From Manis javanica (taxonomy: Eukaryota; Chordata; Mammalia; Pholidota; Manidae), in the NCBI RefSeq assembly GCF_040802235.1, contig NC_133166.1, positions 112,234,991-112,298,990 on the forward strand: a DNA stretch of 64,000 nt, given 5' to 3'. This document shows positions 21,401 through 33,095 of this stretch, piece after piece; within the stretch, counting starts at the first letter, position 1; the number at the start of each line of letters is the position of its first letter. The position numbers and the translations under genes were made by a program. The notes below the pieces were generated by a model. That model was not told where the DNA came from. It was given only the letters and a program-made list of their open reading frames with translations, and ran no database searches.

Positions 21401-24400
21401 CCCCATCCACCCATGACTCAAAGATACTCCGTGCTCTGTGGCCCCTGTTCCAGGGAGAGCTGCCATGCAGCCACCAGCCACATTCCAGGGTTTGGCTGAA
21501 AGCCGATGTGAAGCCCTGTGCTGCTGGCAGGAGCAGCAGGCGGGTGCAGGGGTGCGAATAACTGTGGGGAAGGGTAGCCCTCGGTTTGGGGGCGTGCAAT
21601 CAGAGCCTTCCCTCCACGGTGCATGTCCTGGACAAGCTGCCAGAGGAGCGGCTATGTGCACATTCCAGACCCCTCCACCATGCCTGCCATTTCCTGCCCA
21701 GGTGGCCAGGCAGGATGGGGGCAACCTGGCTGCAAGATTGGATGACATCAGCTCAGGGCAGCGGCCAGGGGCCCAGGCCAGGGGTGGTGGGCAGAGGTAG
21801 GTGGTGGCGATACCTCCCCTGAGGGCCTCAGACCCCAGCCCCTCTGCTGCAACCCTGGCTGGGGGCTAGTCAGACCCCTCCCCATCTTGGTGCTGTGGTG
21901 GCCCTCAGGGAGATGAGTCCCTGGCTCAGGCACCCCTCCTCTGTCAGGCTCCCTGGGGCTGGCTGAGCTCTGCTTCCGTCACTCCCTGACCTGTGCCGGG
22001 AGTGTGCACGGACCGTGTGTGGCCTTAACTCCCAGGGCTTCCTGGGTGTTGGAGTGGTACTGGCTTCTCAGAAGCTCCCATGCGAACCAGCACTGGGCCC
22101 CACCCTCCAGGGCCCCGTGCAAGGGGGCCTGAGCCAGGCTTTCCAGGATGTAGTTTGTATTCTCTGAGATATCTTTGGGTGGGCCTGCCCTGTGGGGTCC
22201 CATATCTCAGGACCCTGGAGTTCCAAGTGTTACTCCACAGGTTGGGGGGTCCCGGCCCTGCCACCGTGTGTCCTCACCCATCTTGCTCTCTGTGGGTGCT
22301 GGATCTGCCTGGATCCTGGTCTTGCCCCTTTCTGCTCACTCGGAGCCCAGGACCTCGCTGCCAGCCCTGTTCTAACCATCACTGCCAGCCCCTGCCCCTC
22401 CCCAGGCAAGCCCAGGTCTGCGGCAAGCCCACCGGGTTTCTGGCAAGATGCACAGAACACGCTTTCAAGCAGGAATTGGGGGTGGGAGGGGGCCAAGGCT
22501 TCCCTGCACCTTGGTGGGCTGGGTGGGCCAAGCAGAACCAACCTTGGTGGGCACCCCAGGCCTGAGTCCCCCAGGGTGGGGGCCGTGCCTGTGAGTGCTA
22601 ACAGGGCCCTGGGAGGATGTGTGGGGAGCTCACTTCCAGGGCCGGCCCCACAGCTGGTGGCCCCCCTTCCTGGGCTCGTCCCCAGTTCCTGGGCTGCTGG
22701 AGGGCACCTGTCAGGTAGGGTCAGTGGACAGGGGACACTGAGCCTGCAGTGACATCTCACTGTTTGTGAGGGCCCCACTGTGTGAGGACCCTGGGCAAGA
22801 TCTGTGATGATGCAGAGAATTTGGTCCCCTGCTCCCACCTGGTCCCTGCAGTGTTAGAGAGAGTGTCCTGTCCCAAACCTGGACAGTCTGTTTTCCGCAG
22901 CCTGCAGCTCCCCATCCCATCCCGCTCAGGTTTGGAGTGTCAAGGCCCGTCACTCCCCAACCTGTGCCGGGAGTGTGCTCCCTGGTCTCCTCCCAGCATG
23001 TGGCTGGTCTCCACAGAGCCACTCTATCTTGCTGGCCATCTGAGGTAACAGCGTAGTGCTGGTGGCCGGGGCCTGAGCCCACAGGTGCAGGCTCACGGGC
23101 TTCTCGGCATCCACAGTGGTCACCCCCAGGGCAGCAGTAACCCTGTGAGGTGGGCTTAGCTTGGAGGCAGGGCCAGCAAGGCTGGTGGGCAGGGCAGGGC
23201 CGGGCCAGCATCAGCAGGTTCCAAGCTCCCCCTGCTGTCTGCTGGCCGCTCCTGGAGGCGGGCTGACCTTGGGCTCCCTTCCTGCAGCCCAGCCCAACCC
23301 CCTGCTCCCAGAAGCCCCTCCAGGGATGCCTGGGTCTCCACACTCTCTGTCTTGGGGCTCCTCTCCACAGAATCACCCTGCTGGGACCCTTTTCCTGAGT
23401 AAAATGACCACTCCTGGGGGTCTGTCTGCACAGAAGCCTCTGACCTGACTGAGGCCCCTTCCAAGCAGCCCTCCACCCTGGATCCCTTTCAGCCCCACAC
23501 AAGGTCTGGGCAGAGCTCACTAGGGTCAGGGCAGATCTGGGATCCTCCGCAAAGAGGTGGAGCTTCGGAATCTCAGGTCTTCCCCCAGCCTGCAACCCCA
23601 AGAGTCACCTTCCATCCTTAACATTAAGGCATCAGGTCCATTGGTGGTGTCACCCATGTGACTGGGAGAGAGGACAAAGGGACCAGGTGAGGCTCAGGAA
23701 CGTCACCCAGAGCCCAGCCCCAGAACAGGGCTACCCAGTGGGGCACAGGGCCATCAGCTCACAGGGACACTGTCCAGGAGCACCAGCACCTCAGGGATGC
23801 AGGATGGGGTGCAGGGGGCGGGGAGTGTGAAGCGGGGATGGGGGTGGGGGAGGGGGGAGGGGTGGGCCTAGTGAGGCAACTTGTGGGGCAACTCTTGGGG
23901 CACGACCGAGGGAAGGGGCTGGGGCCTTAGGCAGCCATACACCGAGGATGGGGGTGGGGGTAGCCGGGCACCTCCTTCCCTCAGTTAGGGCAGGCGCCCA
24001 GCCAGGGCCTCAGAGCCCTGGGCTCCTCCCAGGAGGACAGGTGACTTCCCATGTTTGTGGGTGCAGCACACATGGACAGACACAGCCACACACACACACA
24101 CACACGTGTGCAGCAAGCACTGTCCCTCTAGGGGAGCTGACACATGTACCTGATGCTCTGTCAGCCCCCCAGGAGACCCTGCACCCCTCCCACTGTGCCT
24201 CAGTCACGTGACCCTGCTCTGGGCAGAAGGCACCCTGGCTCCACAGTGGCCACCAGCTCCCGCACTGCTCCGTGCCCGGCTGGACAGTCACACAGAGCCC
24301 GCTGCAGCACTGCCCTGGCCATTGGGGCAGATTGGCGTTGGCCAGGCTCTGGGTATTTTCTGGCCGCTTCCAGCCCTGCTGCTAACCAGTGGGCCCCGGC

Positions 24401-25639
24401 CCTGGCCCCACGTGGGGCATGTGGGGTCCAATGGGGCCGGCACCTGGTCCAGACCCAGCCACGACCAGCAGGATGGGCGAGAGACCCAGGATGCTTCCCC
24501 ACCCAGGGCGGCTCCACCGGCCTGGCCGGCCTAGTGCTCCTCCTAGGAGCACTTCTCTGCCTCATGTCCGGGCCACAGCCACAGGCGGCAGCCGGAGCAC
24601 CCCACCCTGGGGTGCTGCTCACACCGTAGGCCTCCCACCCGGGCCTGCCTCCCGCAGCCCCATAGGCCTCTTCTTCCTTGCTGTCCCCCTGAACTGGACC
24701 CAGCAGAGACAATGGACACCATGCTGACCCTGACCTTGGGCAAAGGGCCTCCTGGGGTCCCAGTAGGCTCCCCCACCAGTGCAGACTGCCCTCCCGGGGG
24801 GTGCAGATGAAGGTGGGGCTCATGGGTGTGGGTGCGGGTCACACTGCAGCAGAGGGGCACAGACGCCCGGAGGAGGGCCCCCTGCCCTCGGGGGAGGCCT
24901 GCCCTGAGCAGGCAGGAGGAGGGGGTGGGGTGGGGAGCGTGAAGGTCCAGGCAACAGACGCAGGAGGCAGGAAGCACAAGCCCAGGGGTGGCACCTGGCT
25001 GGGGGAGCTCTGGGGGAGAAGGGAGCCCCAGGCACCGCCAGCGCTGCCCCCTCCCCACCTGACAGGCACGGCCTCTCCGTCCACCCCACTGCTTGTCCCT
25101 TGACGGGCAGTGCGGGTGTGATGGTATAGGGGGAGCCCAGAGCAGGCAAGCAAAGACGGCTTGTGATGAGGCTGTGGGTGTGGGGACAGGTCTCCAAGTG
25201 CAGACACCCCCAGAGGGCTCAGAGACGGGAGCCACCTCAGTGCCCTCCTGCCCTGCAAGTTGCTTGGGTCAGGCCTGGAGGGGTGGGCATGGGGCTGGCG
25301 GCTGCTGGTTTCTGTTGGGTAAAGAGACCAGGGCTTCATGGGCTGAAGTGCAAGATGCTAGGGACACTCAGGTCAGCCCAGTGGGCGCGAGACTCATGAA
25401 GGGCCCCTGGGCACTGGAGTCCCATGACCCACTGCCGCCCTGGGGCCTCCCCACCAGGACCAGCCCATCTGAAACCTGTCATGTGATCAGAAGGCAGGGT
25501 CCTCTAGCCTGTGCGCACACACACAGAAACACAGAGGACGTCACAATGCTTGCCCAGACCAACAGTCACCCAGTGGGCAGTCCAGCATCTTCTACGTCAC
25601 CTCACCCTGCTGTCCAGATTGCTTTTACACAATTGCCAC
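21401..25639. other. intergenic GC-rich DNA
   Basis: No gene is supported. It holds a G-run cluster at 23833-23868 that could form a G-quadruplex on the plus strand, and a short pure CA run at about 24086-24108. The rest is unique GC-rich sequence with overlapping chance open frames. Confidence 0.5.
23833..23868 (+). other. G-quadruplex-forming G-run cluster
   Basis: At least five runs of four to six G separated by one or two bases (GGGG AT GGGGG T GGGGG A GGGGGG A GGGG). This satisfies the usual G4 pattern. No gene is adjacent, so a role is unknown. Confidence 0.6.
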
Positions 25640-26225
25640 CTTATTTCACCCACAAAGTTCCCCCTCACAGCCCCATCTCTTCTCATGTCTCTAAAAGGTA
25701 AGACGGTTTAAAGAAAAGCCCATATCATCACCACATCTAACAAACTTATCAATAACTCTTTAATATCATCCATCTGCCTACAATGTTTGGTTTTCCCAAC
25801 TTACCATAAATGGGGTTTGTAGGTGTTTTTTTCCAGAGCGCACAGAACTCAAGGCATTGCGGTGGTGCCTCTGAAGCCCTTTTTTAATCAACACATACCA
25901 CCTCCCCTTTCATTCTTGCCATTTATATGTCGAAAGAACCAGGTCATTTGCCTTAGGGAATTTCCAACATTCTGAATTTCACGCACCACATAGTGTTTTT
26001 CCACAGTCTGTATTTCTTGTTAGACCTGATTGGTTTGAGGTCAAATCTTTCAGTAAGACTGCGTCACAGGTGGAAATGCTGCTTCCAGTTGCACCATGGC
26101 GGAAGATGCCAGCTGGCTGGCGTGTCCCCTCATGTGAAATCGATCAGTGGGAGGTGCCTGGTCAGCTGGAACCATCTGCCATCAACTTCCACATCAGCTG
26201 TTCTCATGGTTTTAGCAGCCACTGG
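25640..26225 (-). mobile_element. L1 3'-UTR fragment (L1ME-like), antisense
   Basis: The plus strand reads as the complement of an old L1 3' UTR: a CATTTGCCTTAGGGAATTTCC block, a CACATAGTG...GTCTGTATTTCTTGTTAGAC block, then CTTCCAGTTGCACCATGG and GAAATCGATCAGTGGGA. These follow the order seen in L1M-type 3' ends. It marks the switch from GC-rich unique DNA to the repeat-rich part of the desert. Confidence 0.65.
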
Positions 26226-26240
26226 AGACATTTCCCAGGC

Positions 26241-26996
26241 CAGGGTTGGTAAACTGCAGTGGCCACGGGCCAAGTCCTGGCCACCTCCTGCTTTTGTGAA
26301 TAAAGTTTTATTGGAACACAGCCCCACTCATTTGTTTACATACCCTCTGTGGCTTCTCTCATGATACAGTGGCAGTGCTGGGCTAGATTGAGAGTCCCCA
26401 TCCCCCCGCTTTGGGCCCAGAACTGTGAACAGCACATCTATATGTCTGTGCATCATGTGGCCTCGAGAAAGAGGTGCTGGGGGATGTGATTAGAGCTGCC
26501 AACCGCCTGGCTTCACAACAGAGAGATTATCATGTGGGCCTGAGCTAAAGCTGAGTTTTTCCCTCAGCAGGTGTCAGAAGAGGGAATCAGAGAGATTTGA
26601 GGTGAGAGAGACTTGGCATGAGGCAGTTGCCCCAGAGCGGAGATGGAGGGGCCACCGGAAGGGGCAGAGTGTGGCCCCCACTGATAGCCAGACTGAAGAC
26701 GGGACCCTCGGCCCTCAGCCACAAGGAGCTGAACCTGCCAGCAGTCTGAACGGCAGGTTCCCCCCAGAGCCTGCAGGGAGCCCACCTTGATTCAGCCTGG
26801 GAGGCCCTGAGCAGAACCCACCTAGACTTCTGTCCTTTGGAACCATGAGCCAATAAATGGTGTTGTGTCAGCTGCTGCATCTGTGCTTGTGTGTCACACA
26901 GTAATTGGAAGCTAGTGCAATGATGGAGCTGAAACCATGGTCTCCAAAACCTAAAATATTTACTATCTGGCTCTTTCCAGAAAAAAAAATGCCATG
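26241..26996 (+). mobile_element. hAT-type DNA transposon, split by an LTR
   Basis: The left part begins CAGGGTTGGTAAACTGCAG and contains GTGAATAAAGTTTTATTGGAA and ACACAGCCCC. The right part, from about 26930, has CCTAAAATATTTACTATCTGG and a CTCTTTCCAGAAAAA block ending near a worn inverted terminal repeat. Together these are the ends of a short non-autonomous hAT (Charlie-like) element of the kind bounded by CAGGGGTCGGCAAAC. The two parts are separated by about 520 bases of foreign sequence. The right terminus is eroded. Confidence 0.8.
26405..26929 (+). mobile_element. MaLR-like LTR inserted in the hAT element
   Basis: The segment between the two transposon halves ends with AGGAGCTGAACCTGCCAGCA, a CCTGGGAGGCCCTGAGCAGA block, CCACCTAGACTTCTG, ATGAGCCAATAAATGGTGTT and CACACAGTAATTGGAAGCTAG. 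This is the usual 3' part of ERVL-MaLR-type LTRs, with an AATAAA signal. It must have arrived after the hAT element. It is old and heavily mutated. Confidence 0.65.
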
Positions 26997-27049
26997 CATC
27001 AGAGTGTCTCAGCTTGGGCTCTGCTGGTGTCTGGGGTGCTGTGCTCTCT

Positions 27050-27560
27050 CCCTATGCTATGTAACAAATGGCCACAAGCTCAAGGGCTTGAAGCAGCTCG
27101 CACGTATCTCCCTGTGTCTGTGGCCCAGCGGTCCTGCCATGACCCAGAGGGGCACTCTGCCAGGGTCTGCCAGGGCTGGGTCCTCAGCTGCTCCACTGGG
27201 GCAGGGTCCACTTTTGAGCTCAGGCTGCAGGCGGAATCTGTCCCCCAGGGCTGTCGCGTGTGTGGCAGCCTGCCTCTCCGAGGAAAGGATCTGTGCCTTC
27301 CAGTGCCCAGCTGCAGGGAAGGCCTGGACCCTGGTAAATGGCCTGCCTAACCAAGTCCAGTCCTCCAGGAAATCTTCCCATGATGAATGCAAAGTCCACT
27401 GATTCTGGACCTTAACCACCTACAATACTGCTTCACCTTTGTCCTGGAGTCTTGGCTAAAAGCAAGTCACAGCCCACCCACTCGGGGGAGGCACTGACTA
27501 TGTAACAGGGTGACTCATGGGGGCCATGGTAGGGTGTGTCTGTCACAGTGCTTTCCAGTC
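27050..27560 (-). mobile_element. probable MaLR-like LTR piece, antisense
   Basis: A TATGTAACAAATGGCCACAAG block, followed by sequence of similar layout and a GGGTGACTCATGGGGGCCATG block near the right end, resembles an antisense MaLR-type LTR. The middle is too diverged for a firm call. Confidence 0.35.
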
Positions 27561-27734
27561 CATTGTACTTAGTATCTTGCCTGATGGTCGAGCTGTCCCT
27601 TCAAGTTGACTTGCGTGTCATGTTGAAATGACACCAGCAGTCTGTGATGGTTCCTGAGTGTTCAGATGGGGCCAGAGGTTCCAGCTTCACCTTGTGTAAG
27701 TTGTGTCCCTGTTCTGGAACCAGCTGTTTCTCCA

Positions 27735-28030
27735 AGAATGCTGGGTTCCAATTTTTAAACTGCAGTAAAATGCACATAACATACAACTTAGTGTCCTATT
27801 TTTAAGTGTCCCCCTCAATGGCGTTAAGCGCATGCACACTGTTGTGCAGCCGTCCCCTCCGTCATCTCCAGAGCTTCGCATCTCCCCAGCCTGAAGCTCG
27901 GCCCCACTGAATGCTGACCCCCACCCCCGGTGCCCGACCACCCACTTTCTGTCTCTGTGAATCTGATGACTCAAGGAACCCCATGAGCGGACTCCTGTAG
28001 TGTCTTTGTGTGACTGGCTTAGGAAAAACA
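27735..28030 (-). mobile_element. old L1 3'-end fragment, antisense
   Basis: Blocks about CAGTAAAATGCACATAACATA, TTTTTAAGTGTCCCC, GGCGTTAAGCGCATGCACAC, TTGTGCAGCCGTC and CTTTCTGTCTCTGTGAATC occur in the order of an L1M 3' region read on the opposite strand, ending with a TTGTGTGACTGGCTTAG block. Confidence 0.75.
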
Positions 28031-28789
28031 TATTTTTTAAAATAAAATCTATCCTGGAATCATCCTGAAATTTCCAATTTCTGTGCAGAAGTTAGTTTTT
28101 TTCTTTCTTGATTCTTTAGATTGTATATTGGAATCTGTCCTAGGTTGAAAATTGTGTTTCCTAATGGCATTAATACAATCACACATGCACAGAGACACAC
28201 AATACATGTGAACACATACAACCCAGCACATTTGACAGATGTCCTCAAATTACTGTGTTTTAAAGTGGTTTGAAATAAACTTTCTGCCCTCTCTCAAAGA
28301 AGGTCTCAGAAGCTACTGGACACAGGCTTGCAACCACTAGCCAGAATTTGTACATCCAACCACGTCCCTACAGAGAGCGAGGGGTGGGGCTGAGTGTTGC
28401 GTGCATCACAAAAAGGCCAAATTTTAAGCGGGACGGTCTGTTGTGATGTATCTGAGAAAGAGCCTCCTTGGGGGCCAGGAACTCCTCATGTGTCACCCTG
28501 ACCAGCCCAGGGATGCCCAGAAAGCTGGTAAAACATTATCTTGAGGTGTCTGAGAGGGTGTTTCCAGGTGAGATTAGCATTTTGGGTGAACCGAGTACAC
28601 TGAACGCCCTCCAGCGTCCACTTGCTGAGGGACTGAACGGGACGTGTCCCGTTCGTTCCACACTGCAGATAACAAAGTGGGAGACTGGGCAAAACACTTC
28701 AACAGCCATTCCACAAGCGTGGAAGTCAAAGGGCCAGTGAACACACACAAAAAGATATTCCGCCTCACATAAAATCAGGGAACGCAAAT

Positions 28790-29515
28790 TGAAAGCGCCC
28801 TCATTAACAGACAGTTCTCCGAGAAGACAGACAAATGACCGACACCATTAGCCATCGGGAAAATGCAGACCAAAACCTCAGTGAGCCACCAGCCTCGCCC
28901 TCTAGGATGGCTACGATCAGATAGAATGATGGTCAGTGTCGGCGAGAAATGGGAGCCCTCGTACCCAGCCGGCAGGAAGGACAGTGGCACAGCCTCTTTG
29001 GAAAAAGGCCTGGAGGTTCCTCACGAGGTTCAGCCCCAGCTGCCGTGTGACCCAGCAAGTCCATGCCCTGGTACAGACCCAAGAGAGAAGAAAAAGTACC
29101 TCCACACAAAAATGTGTAGGCAAACGTTCACAACAGTATGATTCATGACAGCCACAAAGTGGAAGCAACCCAAATGCCCACCAACTGATGAATGGGAGAG
29201 CGAACTGTGTTGTCTCCATGGAGTGGAATATAATGTGGGTCCCAGAAGGAATGGCGCGCTAGCACATGCCCCAACGTGGATGAATCTTGAAAACATCATG
29301 CTCAAGGAAAGACGCCAGTCGTGAAGAACTTCGACTGTATGCACAACTCCATCCCTTTGGCATGAAATGTCCAGAACAGGCCAATGCTTGGAGATGGCAA
29401 GTAGATTTGTAGTGCCAGCGGCTAGGGGATGATGCAGTTAGGTAACAGCCAACGGGTACCGTTTCTTCCTGGAGCGATGACCTTATCCTGGACTGCACGG
29501 TAGTGATGGGGGCAC
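28790..29515 (+). mobile_element. L1 ORF2 3'-end fragment, sense
   Basis: From CAGTTCTCCGAGAAGACAGA through ATCGGGAAAATGCAGACC, CCCAGCAAGTCCATGCCCTG, CACAAAGTGGAAGCAACCCA, ATGCCCACCAACTGATGAAT to CCAACGTGGATGAATCTTGA the order matches the end of L1 ORF2 in sense orientation. No long open frame is left. Confidence 0.85.
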
Positions 29516-29639
29516 CCTCCATGGGGGCCGCAGCTCAGTAAAGCCGTGTAGCTCAGCCTCACCGATCTGCCCTCTCACCATCCTGGAGAGGCAAACCTTT
29601 AGGTGCCAGACAGAGGCATGCTTTGCAAGGGTGTGGATT

Positions 29640-30280
29640 ATCAAGCCCTCCAGCCGTGCTGTTGCAGTGGAAGCTGGCACCACACTTAGAAAATTGTTTA
29701 TTAAATAAACTTAGAACATTGGGTATATTTTCCGGGGCATGGGGAAATCCGTACTCCTCACGCCCACCCAATACTTCCACTCCAGGGCACCGTAGCCTAG
29801 AGTGATTCACTGCAAAGTCACAACATGTGTGCCACAGATGGTCACCACAGCAGTGCTCCCAACGGCCCCAAGTTGGAAATGAAACAAACGGGGTGGCCCA
29901 GGCGGCCGCAGGGAGCAGTTGGGGCACCCAGCAGCGAGACACCCACAGCCACTGTGCGCAGCAGAAGCTGGGGGACTGCGTGCAGCCAATACGCTGCGTT
30001 TCCATGGGTCAGGGATGCACTCCAGTGTAGTAACTGAAAGGAGAAGCGAGAAAACCATTCTCAACGGGTTTTAGCAGAGTGGTTGTCAGATCACCTGACC
30101 AAAGCAGGTCTCAGAGCAGACACAGAGCTGAGACAGTACAAACCAATCTGTCGGGATAAAAGGGACAGTAGGAACGAAATGTTTGCCGATCACCTGTGAG
30201 GTAGGGAGAGACTGGCGTGGCTGGCTTCCGAGAAATCAGCATAAGCTTTGTAAATAGCACATACCGTTCTGATGTGTTAA
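29640..30280 (+). mobile_element. second L1 3'-end fragment, sense
   Basis: CACAGCAGTGCTCCCAACGG and CCCCAAGTTGGAAATGAAAC, followed by a run resembling the tail of L1 ORF2, repeat the arrangement of the previous fragment in another subfamily. The 3' border near 30280 is uncertain. Confidence 0.55.
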
Positions 30281-30539
30281 TTTTACCTACAGCAAATGGC
30301 ACTTTTCTGTGCACAGTTCAGGGAGTTCTGACCCCAAAATCAGGACAGAGAACGATTCTGCATTGTCGGTGGCTTCCTTTTCGTGGCCAGCCCCCCAGCC
30401 CTGGACCCTGATGTGCTCTCGGCTCATCAAACCCAGAATGTCCCAGGAGGGGAATCGTGCCGCCCGTGAACTCTCACTCGGCCCAATGCAGCTGAGGTTC
30501 ATCCCTGTGGTCGCTGGGGTCCCTAGGTGGCCCCTGTTA

Positions 30540-31073
30540 CTGCTCCCCTTACTCCATTGCAAGGATGTATCTCATCCTGTTCAGCTGCTCGCCGTTGGAG
30601 GGCCTCTGGCCTGTTCGCACTATTTTGTGATTATGCATAATGCTGCCTGACACATTCACATATGGGACTTTGTGTGAACAGGAGCTTTCCTTTCACCCCT
30701 TATCCGTCAGGGCCATTTGCATCCCATCTGCGGGTGTGAGAGCTCCCGCTATTCACACCCTCCCCAGCACTGGGCATCATTCCTCTGTGATTGTTTCATC
30801 GTGGCCCTTCTAGCAGCTATGTGGTGGGGACTCACTGTGGAGTTAACTTGCATTTTCATGGTACGATGGTGTGCAGCATGTCTTCCTGTGGGTATTTGTA
30901 TCTGAGTATCTTTGGAAAAGCCTGTGAAAATCTTTCACTCATTGATTGGGTTCTTTGCATTCTCATCAAGTTGAGCATTTTTCTGTAGTCTGGATACAAA
31001 TCCATTGTCAGGTATGAGATGTGCAAATATTTCGTCCAAGCCTGTAGTTTGTCGTTTTATTTTCTTAGCAGCA
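30540..31073 (-). mobile_element. L1 ORF2 3'-end fragment, antisense
   Basis: Blocks such as TTTGTGATTATGCATAATGC, TTGGAAAAGCCTGTGAAAAT, TTCACTCATTGATTGGGTTC and TCTGGATACAAATCCATTGT are the complement of the L1 ORF2 3' region. The element is interrupted at 31074 by an LTR; L1-like antisense sequence resumes near 31700. Confidence 0.8.
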
Positions 31074-31613
31074 CTGTAGGGGCCAAAAGTGAGCCTCCCC
31101 CAGATGTGCTACGTGACACGCTGATTTATTCCAGAGTTGAAATCCATCAAGGCCCAAAGGACTAAGGAAGAAACTCTGACCTCTCACCCCAACTGCATAT
31201 GAAGAATTCAGACGGAGGGCCCATCCAGGAGGAGAGCTGTCACCTTAGATAGCTGTGTCACAGTGGGAACGAGGGGCACCAGATAAGAAGGCACGCGGAC
31301 ATGTCCCACCATTTGACACCCAGGATTTGATGTGTGACCCATCAAGTATTTGTTCCCCAAACATTCACTCTTTTCATATTCCTGTGCATAGCTGCCCTTT
31401 CCTGTGGAGCCCCAGACCCCTGCCCCTTCCTCCTTGGCTCAGGATGACACACGTGCCTCGTCCCTGACCGGCTTTGGAACCCATGTCTGTGGCTTCCCTG
31501 GAAGGACGTGATTAAACTTTGTTTTTTCCTCCTGTTAGTGTCCCACATCAGTTTGATTCCTAGACCAGCTAGAAGACCCTCAAGGGGGAGAGGAAATTTC
31601 CTCCTGCCCAACG
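31074..31613 (+). mobile_element. solo LTR, copy A of a three-copy family
   Basis: It starts TGTAGGGGCCAAAAGTGAGC and ends in a CCTCCTGCCCAAC block. Inside are TTTGGAACCCATGTCTGTGG, GTGATTAAACTTTG and CTAGACCAGCTAGAAGACCC, all shared with the copies at 32.5-33.1 kb and 46.8-47.4 kb. It is a class I (ERV1)-like solo LTR of a family I cannot name, and the most diverged of the three copies. It lies within antisense L1 sequence. Confidence 0.75.
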
Positions 31614-31699
31614 CACCCCCCTGACCTGGGAGCCAGTCCCTTCGCGCGGCCCCACTATGGGGCTTTATGTTAAATCTGGAAACCACGTCAGCAGACCCT

Positions 31700-32470
31700 T
31701 CCAGCTTCATTCTTTCAAACAGTTTTAGGCTCTTCTAGCCCCTCTTCCTTTCCACATTTTAGAATCCTGCTGATGATTTTGACCAGGATTGTGATTTATA
31801 GGAGGATTTGAAGAGTTGACATTAATGCTGTAACTTCCAAGGATCAAACCTCACAGACTATGTCCACTTACGTGGGGTTTTACATTTTCTTCAACAGCGT
31901 TTACCACTGCCCACCACCTACAGGGAGGCCTTGCTGTCTTTATCCACAAACGTCCTTGGGAAGATGGTCTGGGGGCAGTGCGTGGAGATAGGGGGCATGC
32001 TGGGCGAGCCTCGCGGCCCCTCCCTCCTCTCCCTTCAGGCTGTTGGAAAAATCTCACCTTCTCTTTTTCTATTAGCTTAGCTAAGTTTTTTTTCCCCCAT
32101 TTCTTAATTGTTCCCTGTTATTTGCTTGCTATTTATTTTACTGATTTCTGTTTGTTTCAGTTGGTTTAATTTGCCCTTTTTATTAGTTGTGTCAGGTGGA
32201 CACTTAGATGAGTCATTTTCAGCCTTCTTTACTCCTGTGGTCATTTTAAGCTACACTTTGTCTTCGAGGCACAGCGTCCACTGCATCCCACAAATTTGGG
32301 TGAATTCTCTCATTTTTTGGGGGGTCAGATATTTTCTGGTTTCCCTTACCATTCTCCACCCCCCAACGTTTAGGAGCTTTTCTAGATTTTAAAAAATAGA
32401 TTTCTAATTTCCATGGGTTCAGATGATAGGATCTAAGATTTAAATCTTTGTTCATTTGGAGGCTTATGTA
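31700..32470 (-). mobile_element. L1 ORF2 fragments, antisense
   Basis: GATTTTGACCAGGATTGTGA near 31780, then from about 32060 blocks such as TTTCAGTTGGTTTAATTTGC, AGCGTCCACTGCATCCCACA and GGTTTCCCTTACCATTCTCC correspond to ORF2 read on the opposite strand. The middle part (31850-32050) is unclear. Confidence 0.65.
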
Positions 32471-32502
32471 GCGGCCCTTGGTTTCGGTATCCGGCTAACG
32501 CT

Positions 32503-33095
32503 GGTGCTGGGGAGGAAGAAATTCCTCCAACCCACCAGGGTCTTCTAGCTGGTCTAGGAATTGAATTGACAAGAGACAGACTAAAGGGAGAAAAAAACCG
32601 CATTTTAATTATATTTGTATGGGGAAGCCACAGACGTGGGTTCCAAAGACAGTCAGGGACAATAAGCATGTATGTTATCCTGAGCCAAGGAGGGGGGTAG
32701 GGTCCTGAGACTTCAGAGGAAAAGGGGAGCAACTCAGGAATATGGAGAGCGAGTGTTTCATAATTAAATATTCACTGGTCACACAGGAACAATGGGCACT
32801 GAGGGGAACTTCAGCAGCTTTAGCAGGACCCCTCCCTGCCTGCCACCCCTAGGCCACGTGGCAGGGCAGCTATCCAGGTGCCAGCTCTCCTCCCAGACAG
32901 GCCCTCCATCTAATTCTTTTTATGCAGGTGGGGTGGGAGGTCAGCGTGTCTTTCAGAGTCTTTTGGGCCTTGGTTTTTGACTCAAAATAATCTGCACGTC
33001 CCAGGGGCACACCTCAGGGCCGCCTGGCCATGGTCCCTGTGGCCTCACAAATGCCTTAGGAAGTGTCCCACCCTCTTCCATTTTCTGGAGGAGAC
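32503..33095 (-). mobile_element. solo LTR, copy B of the three-copy family (antisense)
   Basis: Read on the minus strand it shares long blocks with copy C: GACCATGGCCAGG at one end, GACGTGCAGATTATTTTGAG, AAAAGACTCTGAAAGACACG, then TGGCTTCCCCATA and AATTCCTAGACCAGCTAG. Its lower-coordinate end is GGGGAGGAAGAAATTCC, typical of the LTR terminus. It looks moderately diverged from copy C by eye. The boundary near 33095 is approximate. Confidence 0.75.
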
